A stretch of 12,597 nt of DNA. It comes from Alphaproteobacteria bacterium. Its GTDB lineage: Bacteria; Pseudomonadota; Alphaproteobacteria; Paracaedibacterales; JAKBAR01. Under the pieces are notes generated by a model. That model did no database searches and was not told where the DNA came from. It saw only the letters and a program-made list of their open reading frames with translations. The first letter of the stretch is position 1. Every line of letters starts with the position of its first letter. The stretch spans positions 1 to 12,597 of the forward strand of contig JAIESS010000133.1 in assembly GCA_019745755.1 (NCBI GenBank). The letters are read 5' to 3'. A program made the position numbers and the translations under genes. Positions 1-6,378 of the stretch are shown here, one piece after another.

Positions 1-1
1 T

Positions 2-253
2 TATGAGGGCGAGAATATGCTTGTCATCAATCCTGAAGAATGTATTGATTGTGGCGTGTGCGAGCCTGAGTGTCCCGTTGATGCTATCCAATCGGATACG
101 GTGCCCGGTATGGAGAAATGGGTGGAATTCAATCAAACCTACGCGTCAAAATGGCCTAATATTACCGTTAAAAAAGATCCGCCAGCGGATGCCGATGATT
201 GGAAGGCTATCACTGATAAAATGCAATACTTCAGTGCCAAAGCGGGAGGCTAG
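2..253 (+). CDS. fdxA: 7Fe ferredoxin FdxA, C-terminal part (5' end outside window)
   Basis: Small cytoplasmic electron carrier of the bacterial [3Fe-4S][4Fe-4S] type. The frame is open from the window edge, and the visible part is 83 residues. The segment YEGENMLVINPEECIDCG is the classic second half of the cluster-binding domain. CxxCxxCxxxCP (CIDCGVCEPECP) supplies ligands for a [4Fe-4S] cluster. It is followed by the family tail with GMEKWVEFN and WPNIT, typical of proteobacterial FdxA proteins of about 107-112 residues, so roughly 25 N-terminal residues with the first cysteines lie upstream of the window. An internal ATG at 17 is in frame but is not the real start, because the conserved YEGEN precedes it. 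A terminator follows at 276-301, so it is probably transcribed separately from carD, although fdxA-carD adjacency is common in Alphaproteobacteria. Confidence 0.93.
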   Translation, partial: YEGENMLVINPEECIDCGVCEPECPVDAIQSDTVPGMEKWVEFNQTYASKWPNITVKKDPPADADDWKAITDKMQYFSAKAGG

Positions 254-275
254 AGGGAGAAAGAAGATTCATGTG

Positions 276-301
276 CCATAAATTTACTTATGGATTTTTT
301 T
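276..301 (+). terminator. Rho-independent terminator after fdxA
   Basis: Perfect 6-bp stem CCATAA (276-281) / TTATGG (288-293) with a 6-nt loop, followed by A and a run of seven T (295-301). The stem is AT-rich and therefore weak, but the layout is right. It lies 22 nt after the fdxA stop and separates fdxA from carD. Confidence 0.55.
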
Positions 302-338
302 AAAAAAGTACTTACATCACTTAATATAGGTAAAGAAA

Positions 339-344
339 AAGGAG
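339..344 (+). promoter_or_regulatory. Strong Shine-Dalgarno site of carD
   Basis: AAGGAG, six nucleotides before the carD ATG at 351. It is one of the best matches in the window and fixes that start. Confidence 0.8.
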
Positions 345-350
345 CTACCA

Positions 351-845
351 ATGAGCCGAGCACTGTTTAAAGAAGGCGATTATGTTGTTTATCCTGTTCA
401 TGGCGTTGGACGTCTTGTGGGCTTTGAAGTCTATGAGGTGGAGGGCGTTAAGGCCGAGCTTATGGTCATTTCCTTTGATCGAGAGCGTATGGTGCTGAGG
501 TTGCCTCAAGGAAAAGCAAAGCATGCGGGTCTTCGTCCACTGAGTAGTAAAGATGATATGATGGGGGCTTTAGAAAGTCTTAAACAAAAAGCAAAAGTGC
601 GCCGTACTATGTGGAGTCGCCGCGCCCAAGAATACGAGACAAAAATTAACTCAGGCGATCCGCGCTCCATTGCGGAAGTCATCCGTGATCTTTACCGTAG
701 TGCAACTCAACCGGATCAGTCCTATAGCGAACGTCAGATCTATCAAGCAGCTATTGAACGATTTGCGCGGGAGCTTGCTGCTGTGGAAGCCATCGATGAA
801 AACGCCGCTGTTGTCCGCGTCGAAAGCTTTCTCAAGGCTGCTTAA
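351..845 (+). CDS. carD: CarD/CdnL-family RNA polymerase-binding transcription regulator
   Basis: CarD-family proteins bind the RNA polymerase beta subunit and promoter DNA and stabilise open complexes, notably at rRNA and other growth-related promoters. At 164 residues the protein has the usual length. Residues about 5-66 form the Tudor-like RNAP-interaction domain shared with TRCF (FKEGDYVVYPVHGVGRL, later VLRLP). Residues about 70-164 form the helical C-terminal domain, with the conserved W-S-R-R-x-Q-E-Y-E stretch, KINSGD and AEVIRDLYR. The ATG is supported by AAGGAG six nt upstream. The gene stands between fdxA and the rpmH block, each separated by a terminator, so it is probably monocistronic. 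The family is certain; the target promoters cannot be read from the sequence. Confidence 0.95.
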   Translation: MSRALFKEGDYVVYPVHGVGRLVGFEVYEVEGVKAELMVISFDRERMVLRLPQGKAKHAGLRPLSSKDDMMGALESLKQKAKVRRTMWSRRAQEYETKINSGDPRSIAEVIRDLYRSATQPDQSYSERQIYQAAIERFARELAAVEAIDENAAVVRVESFLKAA

Positions 846-856
846 ATTAAAAAACG

Positions 857-884
857 AAAAGGAGGCCCATGGCCTCTTTTTTTT
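857..884 (+). terminator. Rho-independent terminator after carD
   Basis: GC-rich perfect stem GAGGCC (862-867) / GGCCTC (871-876) with a 3-nt loop, A-rich DNA before it and eight T after it (877-884). It starts 11 nt after the carD stop. It is a textbook intrinsic terminator. Confidence 0.9.
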
Positions 885-954
885 ATGATGTTATCATTCT
901 ATCGTGAGTCTTCTCTTTTATCATTTTTCCCTACCACTTTCTGTGTTTTTGTGA

Positions 955-982
955 TAGACATAGAAAATATCATTTTTATAGT
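955..982 (+). promoter_or_regulatory. Candidate sigma70-type promoter of rpmH operon
   Basis: TAGACA (955-960; 5 of 6 to TTGACA), 16-nt spacer, TATAGT (977-982; 5 of 6 to TATAAT). Transcription would begin near 989, leaving only about 5 nt before the rpmH ATG at 994. It fits the need for a promoter after the carD terminator. Other upstream promoters are possible. Confidence 0.45.
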
Positions 983-993
983 TGTGAGTCGCA

Positions 994-1128
994 ATGAAAA
1001 GAACATTTCAACCGAGCAATCTCGTCCGTAAACGCCGTCACGGTTTTCGTGCACGTATGGCAACTGTCGGTGGCCGTAAAATTATCGCAAACCGCCGCCG
1101 CATTGGCCGTAAAAAGCTTTCAGCCTAG
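994..1128 (+). CDS. rpmH: 50S ribosomal protein L34
   Basis: Structural protein of the large ribosomal subunit, 44 residues, the normal L34 length. The sequence MKRTFQPSNLVRKRRHGFRA opens with the invariant MKRT(F/Y)QPS signature, and the rest is the Arg/Lys-rich tail with FRARMAT and GRKIIANRRR, ending KKLSA. It precedes rnpA, as in almost all bacteria, with only 15 nt to the chosen rnpA start. No clear Shine-Dalgarno is seen, and the candidate promoter lies almost on top of the start, so the mRNA may have a very short leader. The identity is secure. Confidence 0.97.
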   Translation: MKRTFQPSNLVRKRRHGFRARMATVGGRKIIANRRRIGRKKLSA

Positions 1129-1143
1129 TTTTTGTACCCTGTT

Positions 1144-1557
1144 ATGGTTGTGAGCACAAAAGAGGTGCGCCTTACAAAGCGTGCTGAATTTGTAGCTCTT
1201 ACAAAAAACAGAAAAGCTATATCTACTCCCCATTTTACGTTGCAGTATATGATAAAACAAGGGCAGGAAGGCTCGCGGTTTGGTTACACTGCATCAAAAA
1301 AAGTCGGCAATGCTGTTGTTCGCAACCGTGTTAAGCGTAGGTTGCGTGAGATTGTTCGTCTTTATCTTCAGAAAAATAACGATGTTATTTCTTCTTTTTT
1401 CTACGATTTTGTCCTTATAGGTAGAGCCTCCGCTCAAAATGCAAATTTTGACGATCTGACCCTGCATTTTAGAGATGCCATGGATCGTGTTCGGGCCATG
1501 CCCGTAGCCACCGGCAGCAAAGTACCTACCCCTCCTTTATCAAATAATCACGTCTAA
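1144..1557 (+). CDS. rnpA: Ribonuclease P protein component
   Basis: Protein cofactor of RNase P, which helps the catalytic RNA remove 5' leaders from precursor tRNAs. From the ATG at 1144 it has 137 residues. The hallmark RNR region is present: FGYTASKKVGNAVVRNRVKR (about residues 47-66) followed by RLREIVR. The N-terminal RLTKRAEF motif (about residues 9-16) is also typical. The 1144 ATG was preferred because the frame extends upstream only to a TTG at 1132; neither has a good ribosome binding site, and a GTG at 1150 is also possible. The rpmH-rnpA-yidD-yidC order is conserved. The last roughly 15 residues are Pro/Ser-rich and not conserved. Confidence 0.94.
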   Translation: MVVSTKEVRLTKRAEFVALTKNRKAISTPHFTLQYMIKQGQEGSRFGYTASKKVGNAVVRNRVKRRLREIVRLYLQKNNDVISSFFYDFVLIGRASAQNANFDDLTLHFRDAMDRVRAMPVATGSKVPTPPLSNNHV

Positions 1558-1570
1558 CGAGGATTTTTTT

Positions 1571-1816
1571 ATGATAGCGAAGTTGTGTCTGTTTTTGATC
1601 TACACCTACCGTTATTGTATTTCACCCTTTAAAAGGCCATCTTGCTGCTTCGAGCCAAGTTGCTCTCTCTATGCAATTCATGCTATAGAACACCATGGGG
1701 TCCTTAAAGGCATTTATCTCGCCTTCAGGCGCTTGCTTAAGTGTCATCCCTATGCATCGAACGAACCCTATGATCCTGTACCACCCGCACCTCAGAAAAG
1801 AATGAAACATCCATGA
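1571..1816 (+). CDS. yidD: Membrane protein insertion efficiency factor YidD
   Basis: Small amphipathic protein on the inner face of the plasma membrane that assists YidC-dependent insertion. It has 81 residues, the usual length. Family motifs are all visible: the TYRYCISPF stretch (about 12-20), CCFEPSCSLYA (25-35), HHGVLKGIYLAFRRLLKCHP (41-60), and a DPVP signature (68-71). The ATG at 1571 follows GAGGA (1559-1563) by seven T residues. It begins 13 nt after rnpA and its stop overlaps the yidC start as ATGA (1813-1816), which implies translational coupling. It lies between rnpA and yidC, as in most bacteria. Confidence 0.95.
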   Translation: MIAKLCLFLIYTYRYCISPFKRPSCCFEPSCSLYAIHAIEHHGVLKGIYLAFRRLLKCHPYASNEPYDPVPPAPQKRMKHP

Positions 1817-3564
1817 ACGAACAAAAAAATTTATTCCTCGCTATTATCCTCGTTGTTGGGATTTTATTTGGCTTCCATTATTTTTATGAGCGCCCCAAAG
1901 CCATGGAGATGGCAGAGCATACGGCTGCGACGACGGTGTCTCAAGCATCCTCAGACGCAGTGCCAGAGGTCCTTGTGTCGAAAGAAGCGGACATTCTTGA
2001 CCGCGCTACAGCTCTTTCTAAAAGTGGTGTGATGGGAAAGCGTATTGCTATTAAAACAGATAAGGTCGAGGGGTCTATTAACCTTGTGGGCGGCGTCATT
2101 GATGATTTAAAGCTGACTCAGTACCACGAAACACCGGATCAAACGAGCCCTAGTGTTATTCTCCTCAGCCCAGGGCAAACAAAAGAAGGTTACCTTGGTA
2201 CAATGTCATGGATGCATGTGAATAAGGATGATGCGACGCGCTTTCCTTTGCCAGGTGCGGATGATCTTTGGCATACGGCAAGCACAGAGCTCTCCAAGGA
2301 TAAGCCCATTGTTCTTACCTATAGTAATGGTGTAGGACAGATTTTTGAGCGTACGATAAGTATCGATGATAATTATATGTTCAAAATTGATGACAAGATC
2401 ATTAATAAGTCGAGTGATGCACTTAATGTTAAACACGTCTCCATGATTGAGCGTCACGATATTCCTGTCTCTTCTCAAAGTGGTTTTATCCTTCATGAGG
2501 GGCCCATTGGTGTCATCGATAAAAAACTTCATGAGATTGATTATGCCGATTTAAAGACACAACCAAAATCGCGCGAAACCTATTTCACGGGAACAAAGCG
2601 TAGCTGGATCGGCTTTACGGATAAGTACTGGTTGACAGCACTTATCCCTAATCCTGACAAAGAAGCTACTATGAGCTTTGTAGGCGATGATACAAAGAAG
2701 ATCTATCATGTACTTGCAGAAAGTGGTTCTTATACCCTTGCTCCGGGCGCTGAACAGGCAGATTTTGTGTATTTCTTCGCTGGTGCCAAGGTACTTGAAC
2801 TTCTCGATAAATATGATGAGCAAATTGGCTTTGATAAGTTTGACCTCGCTGTGGACTTTGGCTGGTTTTATTTCCTTACAAAGCCCATGCTGTATTGTTT
2901 GCAATTCTTTCAAACTCTTCTTGGAAATTTCGGCCTTGGGATTTTGCTCCTTACCGTTATTATGAAGGGACTCTTCTTCCCCCTTGCCAACAAATCGTAT
3001 CGCTCCATGAGCCGTATGCGTGCCTTTACGCCACAGATTCAGGCTCTCAAGGAACGATATGGTGATGACAAAATGAAGCTGAATCAAGCGACTATGGAAC
3101 TCTATCAAAAAGAGAAGATTAATCCCATGTCTGGCTGCTTGCCCATGATTATTCAAGCACCTATTTTCTTTTGCTTGTACAAGGTGCTGTACGTCTCTCT
3201 TGATATGCGCCATGCCCCCTTTTATGGCTGGATTAAAGATCTTTCCACACCGGATCCAACGTCCCTTGTGAATCTATTTGGGCTCCTGCCGTTTGATCCG
3301 CCAAGCTTTCTTCAAATTGGTGCATGGCCTATTATTATGGGGCTCACCATGTTCATGCAGCAGCGTTTGAATCCTCAGCCTGCGGACAAGGCTCAGGCCA
3401 CTATGTTCCTTATTATGCCGTTTTTCCTTACCTTTGTGTTTGCAGGATTCCCCGCAGGGCTTGTGATTTACTGGGCCTGGAGCAACATCCTCGGTATTGC
3501 TCAGCAATGGATGATCATGCGCATGGAAGCAAAGCGTGCCCCTATACTAACAAAGAAGAAGTAA
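1813..3564 (+). CDS. yidC: Membrane protein insertase YidC (Oxa1 family)
   Basis: Inner-membrane insertase that works with SecYEG or alone to fold and insert membrane proteins. It has 583 residues, typical of the Gram-negative form. An N-terminal transmembrane anchor (about 6-24) is followed by the large periplasmic beta-sandwich domain (about 60-345), then the conserved Oxa1 core. The core begins near TKPMLYCLQFF (about 357). It contains the cytoplasmic coiled-coil loop with NKSYRSMSRMR (about 393-403) and KERYGDDKMKLN, then INPMSGCLPMIIQAPIFF. It ends with GFPAGLVIYWAWSNIL and a short basic tail. The arginine in NKSYRSM lies where the hydrophilic-groove arginine is expected. The start overlaps the yidD stop by 4 nt. 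No convincing plus-strand terminator follows, since the hairpin just downstream has its T-tract on the other strand. Confidence 0.97.
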   Translation: MNEQKNLFLAIILVVGILFGFHYFYERPKAMEMAEHTAATTVSQASSDAVPEVLVSKEADILDRATALSKSGVMGKRIAIKTDKVEGSINLVGGVIDDLKLTQYHETPDQTSPSVILLSPGQTKEGYLGTMSWMHVNKDDATRFPLPGADDLWHTASTELSKDKPIVLTYSNGVGQIFERTISIDDNYMFKIDDKIINKSSDALNVKHVSMIERHDIPVSSQSGFILHEGPIGVIDKKLHEIDYADLKTQPKSRETYFTGTKRSWIGFTDKYWLTALIPNPDKEATMSFVGDDTKKIYHVLAESGSYTLAPGAEQADFVYFFAGAKVLELLDKYDEQIGFDKFDLAVDFGWFYFLTKPMLYCLQFFQTLLGNFGLGILLLTVIMKGLFFPLANKSYRSMSRMRAFTPQIQALKERYGDDKMKLNQATMELYQKEKINPMSGCLPMIIQAPIFFCLYKVLYVSLDMRHAPFYGWIKDLSTPDPTSLVNLFGLLPFDPPSFLQIGAWPIIMGLTMFMQQRLNPQPADKAQATMFLIMPFFLTFVFAGFPAGLVIYWAWSNILGIAQQWMIMRMEAKRAPILTKKK

Positions 3565-3570
3565 AAGAAT

Positions 3571-3599
3571 AAAAAAGGGCGAGAAATTTATGCTCGCCC
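3571..3599 (-). terminator. Rho-independent terminator for the lipoprotein operon (minus strand)
   Basis: Perfect 7-bp GC-rich stem GGGCGAG (3577-3583) / CTCGCCC (3593-3599) with a 9-nt loop. Read on the minus strand it is followed by six T (complement of A at 3571-3576). On the plus strand no T-run follows, so it should stop minus-strand transcripts of the lipoprotein gene ending at 3655. It may also reduce plus-strand read-through from yidC, but less well. Confidence 0.7.
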
Positions 3600-3654
3600 A
3601 TCAATAATGATATAATTCAGCAAGATATATAATTACTTTAATGATTTATTTTCT

Positions 3655-4155
3655 TTAATCACTCGGATTTTTGACGGGGATGACCTTGAAGTCTTTTGTC
3701 CCCATTTGAATGGTGATTTCACGGTCTGGGCCAATAGCCTGGCGGTGATCCCCAGGTGTGGCATAACGGGCAAAGACAAGGGCGCCCTGTCCCGTCACAT
3801 GATTCGGCTTAACAGGTTGGGGGGGAAGCGTTTGCCCGGGCACAATCTCATAGGTATACACATCAATATTATCACCGGCATCGCGTCTGATTTGTTCCTT
3901 TTTCGCAAAATATTGGCTTGCTGTTGGTTTTGAAAGCTCTTTTAAAAGGGATTCCTCATAAACAATAACAAGGTCCACAGTCACAGGAGCATCGTTATTT
4001 AGCTTTTCATCGACTTCAAAATAGATTTTTTGAAGCCATACTTTTGTCGGTTCCATTTTTATGGCAGATTTTACTGCTGACATAAGATCGCCACCTCCGC
4101 AAGAGGTTAAGATTGGAAGAATGGCGATGATCAAAAAAGATGCAATCGTTTTCAT
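3655..4155 (-). CDS. Small lipoprotein, TssJ-like layout
   Basis: 166 residues with a lipoprotein signal peptide: basic Lys2, a hydrophobic core and the lipobox LTSC with Cys19. Residue +2 is Gly, not Asp, so outer-membrane sorting is expected. The mature part looks like a small beta-sandwich. Its order recalls TssJ, the outer-membrane lipoprotein of type VI secretion: a first strand (KVWLQKIYFEVD, about 38-49), an Asn-rich turn, VTVDLVIVYE (58-67), a mid helix with QYFAKKEQIRRD, a PGQTLPP turn (106-112), ALVFARY (125-131) and a final strand, FKVIPVK (156-162). The TssJ relation is inference from layout. AAAGGA lies seven nt before the ATG, and the start overlaps the stop of the phhB-like gene by 4 nt. 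No other type VI gene is adjacent. It could equally be an unrelated envelope lipoprotein. Confidence 0.85.
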   Translation of the reverse strand: MKTIASFLIIAILPILTSCGGGDLMSAVKSAIKMEPTKVWLQKIYFEVDEKLNNDAPVTVDLVIVYEESLLKELSKPTASQYFAKKEQIRRDAGDNIDVYTYEIVPGQTLPPQPVKPNHVTGQGALVFARYATPGDHRQAIGPDREITIQMGTKDFKVIPVKNPSD

Positions 4156-4460
4156 AGACTATTCCTTTGGGAACTAATGATTGTTTCAATAAAATGTGCA
4201 AGATCCAGATCTTTGTCACTTACCCCCCCACAATCATGGGTGGTTAGGGTAATATCCACGCGGTTATAGACATTAAACCATTCAGGATGATGATCTTTTT
4301 TTTCGGCATAGAGTGCAACCTTTGTCATAAAACCAAAAGCATCTACAAAATTTTTAAATGTAAATGTTTTGGATAAGTCTAGATCTCCACGAGCACAGCT
4401 CCATCCAGGCAAATCTCTTAATTGCCCATCAAGGATGTGTTTTTCGAGTTTGTTAACCAT
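4152..4460 (-). CDS. phhB: Pterin-4a-carbinolamine dehydratase
   Basis: Cytoplasmic enzyme that dehydrates 4a-hydroxytetrahydropterin, recycling the pterin cofactor of aromatic amino acid hydroxylases; in many bacteria the partner is absent and the role is unclear. At 102 residues it has the family length. Diagnostic motifs are FVDAFGFMTKVALYAE (about 38-53), HHPEW (57-61), NVYNRVDITLTTHD (63-76) and GGVSDKD (78-84). His57, His58 and His75 match the catalytic/binding histidines. It is the first gene of a two-gene unit with the TssJ-like lipoprotein (4-nt overlap). The ATG at 4460 was kept as the only start that leaves the N-terminal helix intact; GAGAG lies about 10 nt upstream. No phenylalanine hydroxylase is in the window, so the symbol is by homology only. 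Confidence 0.93.
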   Translation of the reverse strand: MVNKLEKHILDGQLRDLPGWSCARGDLDLSKTFTFKNFVDAFGFMTKVALYAEKKDHHPEWFNVYNRVDITLTTHDCGGVSDKDLDLAHFIETIISSQRNSL

Positions 4461-4511
4461 TTCTTTACACTCTCTTGATACTCTTTATCTAGATAGCATG
4501 CCCTAGAATGA

Positions 4512-4558
4512 ATGGTTATTGCAAGAGGGGCCCATGACTTTAACAGAGTAATAACCAT
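4512..4558. repeat. Inverted repeat in divergent intergenic region
   Basis: ATGGTTATT (4512-4520) is the exact reverse complement of AATAACCAT (4550-4558), and one more G-T and one C-G pair extend the stem to 11 positions. The loop of about 25 nt contains the palindrome GGGCCC. It lies between the divergent phhB-like gene and metallopeptidase gene, so it may be an operator pair or a leader hairpin of the metallopeptidase mRNA. Confidence 0.5.
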
Positions 4559-4589
4559 AGTGATGATGCGTAGATAAGAGATTGACTGT

Positions 4590-5030
4590 ATGGGAAAATT
4601 TGATTCGAACGATGGGGATTTTGTTGGAACAAAAGCTCTCCTGACAAACCTTCCAGACCTCACCGATATCTACGAGTTAGCCTATAAAGTTTTAGAAGAA
4701 CTTCCCAAAAAATTTAGAGCTTATACGCAAAACATCATGGTGCGTGTTGAAAATTTTGCGGATGAACAAACACTTTTAAGCCTGAATTTAGATGATAAAT
4801 ATGATTTGCTAGGCCTATATCGCGGTGTGCCACTTCCCTTGAAAAATCTAACATCTGTTGTAGCCGTACCTGATACGATTTTTCTTTATCGATGCCCCCT
4901 TGTTCGTTTTTCAGAGGAAAATGACGAGAGTCTTGAAGGGCTCGTGCATCATGTCATGATTCACGAAATTGGTCACCACTTTGGCTTTTCAGACTTTGAC
5001 ATGGAATGGATCGAGCGCAAACCAAAGTAA
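4590..5030 (+). CDS. Small zinc metallopeptidase (DUF1025/zincin_1 family)
   Basis: 146-residue protein without signal peptide, so probably cytoplasmic. It belongs to the compact metallopeptidase family often annotated as 'metallopeptidase family protein' (PF06262). The order of motifs is typical: LPKKFRAYTQNIMVRVENF (about 38-56), LLGLYRGVPLP (73-83), DTIFLYRCPL (95-104) and, near the C-terminus, the zinc site HEIGHHFG (125-132), an HEXXH motif, then FSDFDMEWIE. His125 and His129 should bind zinc, Glu126 should be catalytic, and Asp134 may be a third ligand. The physiological substrate of this family is not known to me. The ATG has only a weak AAGAG nine nt upstream, but the conserved region starts about 25 residues in, so the start cannot be far off. 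It faces the PAAR-like gene convergently. Confidence 0.9.
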   Translation: MGKFDSNDGDFVGTKALLTNLPDLTDIYELAYKVLEELPKKFRAYTQNIMVRVENFADEQTLLSLNLDDKYDLLGLYRGVPLPLKNLTSVVAVPDTIFLYRCPLVRFSEENDESLEGLVHHVMIHEIGHHFGFSDFDMEWIERKPK

Positions 5031-5109
5031 AGTAGGCTAATGACAGAGTGTAGAAAGAATGAGATAAAGCTAGCGCCTATACACCCCTCTCTTTCTAATC
5101 TATCTCTCG

Positions 5110-5478
5110 CTACTCCAATGTAACCTTAGTCTCGCCAGGATCGGTGACGGAGATAACACCAGCATAAACGCACATCAGTATTGAGTTATTATCAAGGGCA
5201 GGTTGATCACGAAGAATAACATTGGGTTTTCCTGGTGCCCAGGGTGCAGGAAAAACAGGTGTGCAGGCTTGGGGAACGCCAAGAGCTGCAGCAACAGCAG
5301 GATTAGAGGGGCTTGTACACAAGGTGAAACCCGGTACGTTGGTTGGGTAGACGTTATCCATAATATTAGCTGCGTTCTTTTTCTCTCCTGTAACATTTGT
5401 TGGAATAACCTTGAATTTGCAAGGTGCAGTACCAAAACTACATGTGAGTGTTCCTGTTTCTACCACCAACAAAGCCAT
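5110..5478 (-). CDS. PAAR-like protein (DUF4280), candidate secretion spike tip
   Basis: 122 residues matching the DUF4280 PAAR-like family, proteins that cap the spike of contractile injection machines (type VI secretion, extracellular contractile systems). Visible signatures are LTCSFGTAPCKFKVIP (11-26), ANIMDN (37-42), an FTLCTSPSNPAVAAA stretch (51-65), ACTPVFPAPWAPG (71-83), then CVYAGVISVTDPG (103-115). Cys13, Cys54, Cys72 and Cys103 fall at the positions usually conserved and may bind a metal. There is no fused effector domain: it is a bare tip, which could carry a separate effector. The start is 4 nt after the fabI stop and its ribosome site lies inside the fabI end, so both are probably on one mRNA. 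No Hcp, VgrG or sheath gene is in the window. The family call is firm; function in secretion is inferred. Confidence 0.88.
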   Translation of the reverse strand: MALLVVETGTLTCSFGTAPCKFKVIPTNVTGEKKNAANIMDNVYPTNVPGFTLCTSPSNPAVAAALGVPQACTPVFPAPWAPGKPNVILRDQPALDNNSILMCVYAGVISVTDPGETKVTLE

Positions 5479-5482
5479 AGAT

Positions 5483-6289
5483 TTACGCCTCTACCAAAGC
5501 AATATCAGGAGCATCAATGGCCTTCATGCCCACGACATGATACCCTGCATCAACGTAATGAATTTCCCCCGTCACACCACTGGATAAATCGGAGAGGAAA
5601 TACACGCCCGCTCCGCCCACTTCATCAATGGTGACGTTGCGTTTAAGGGGGGAGTTGTACTGGTTCCATTTCATAATATAGCGAAAATCACCAATACCTG
5701 ATGATGCTAATGTTTTTATGGGGCCTGCAGAAATAGCATTCACACGAATATTATCACCACCGAGGTCCACGGCAAGGTATTTTACGGATGCTTCAAGGGC
5801 CGCTTTGGCAACACCCATAACATTGTAATGGGGCATAACACGTTGCGCACCGTGGTAAGTTAGCGTCAGTAGTGATCCGCCATTGGGCATGAGTTTGCTT
5901 GCGTGTTTGCATACTTCAACAAAGGAATAGCAGGAAATAGTGAGGGCCACTTCAAAATTCGCTTTGGATGTATTCACGAATTTACCCGTGAGCTCACTTT
6001 TATCAGCATAAGCAATAGCGTGAACGACGAAATCCAAAGTACCCCAGCGCGACTCAATTTCGGCAAAAGCTGCTTCAATTTGAGTAGAATCACTCACATC
6101 GCAAGGAATAATAAAGTCAGACCCCACGGAGGCTGCTAAGGGTTTGACACGTTTAAGAAGTGCATCCCCCATATAAGTAAAGGCAAGCTCAGCCCCTTGT
6201 TCGGCTAATTGTTTTGTGATGCCCCACGCAATAGAGTGATCATTGGCAACCCCCATAATGAGGCCCCGTTTACCCTTCATTAGTGTCAT
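5483..6289 (-). CDS. fabI: Enoyl-[acyl-carrier-protein] reductase [NADH] FabI
   Basis: Cytoplasmic enzyme of type II fatty acid synthesis that reduces the trans-2-enoyl-ACP double bond with NADH, the last step of each elongation cycle. At 268 residues it has the family length. It is a Rossmann-fold short-chain dehydrogenase with the FabI-type variant of the nucleotide motif (GVANDHSIAWGI, 13-24), CDVSD (63-67), and the active site Tyr145 (LTYHGA) with Tyr155-x6-Lys162 (YNVMGVAK). NAISAGPIKTLASSGI (184-199) is the FabI substrate-loop signature. The ATG at 6289 has AAAGGG five nt before it; the alternative Met4 would be too far from that site. A promoter-like pair lies at 6315-6342. The PAAR-like gene follows after 4 nt. 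Confidence 0.97.
   Translation of the reverse strand: MTLMKGKRGLIMGVANDHSIAWGITKQLAEQGAELAFTYMGDALLKRVKPLAASVGSDFIIPCDVSDSTQIEAAFAEIESRWGTLDFVVHAIAYADKSELTGKFVNTSKANFEVALTISCYSFVEVCKHASKLMPNGGSLLTLTYHGAQRVMPHYNVMGVAKAALEASVKYLAVDLGGDNIRVNAISAGPIKTLASSGIGDFRYIMKWNQYNSPLKRNVTIDEVGGAGVYFLSDLSSGVTGEIHYVDAGYHVVGMKAIDAPDIALVEA
5488..5492 (-). promoter_or_regulatory. Shine-Dalgarno site of the PAAR-like gene inside fabI
   Basis: AGAGG on the minus strand, nine nt before the PAAR-like ATG at 5478. It is formed by the last sense codons of fabI (…GTA GAG GCG TAA), so translation of the two genes is probably coupled. Confidence 0.6.
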
Positions 6290-6314
6290 GCTGTCCCTTT
6301 TGTTATCGTATTAA

Positions 6315-6342
6315 ATTGTATGCTTATTTATGACGCGAACAA
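6315..6342 (-). promoter_or_regulatory. Candidate sigma70-type promoter of fabI
   Basis: Minus strand: TTGTTC (6342-6337), 16-nt spacer, TACAAT (6320-6315; 5 of 6 to TATAAT). Transcription would begin near 6308, giving a leader of about 19 nt before the fabI ATG. The -35 match is only 4 of 6. Confidence 0.4.
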
Positions 6343-6378
6343 CAGATTCTTGCAAGGGGTTCCTTAAGTAATGAGGTA

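Noticed and set aside
885..993. Possible replication origin next to rpmH
   Set aside because: No TTATCCACA-type DnaA boxes or AT-rich repeat unit are visible, and dnaA is not in the window. rpmH adjacency alone is not evidence.
2551..3213. 220-codon open frame on the minus strand
   Set aside because: It lies wholly antisense to the conserved Oxa1 core of yidC and its product shows no recognisable motif.
5031..5109. Possible bidirectional terminator between the metallopeptidase and PAAR-like genes
   Set aside because: Only long-loop weak pairings (GTGTA/TACAC, AGAAAG/CTTTCT) without T-runs.
5203..5634. 143-codon open frame on the plus strand
   Set aside because: It is antisense to the PAAR-like gene and fabI. 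The product is Cys/His/Arg-rich in the manner of an off-frame read, with no ribosome site.
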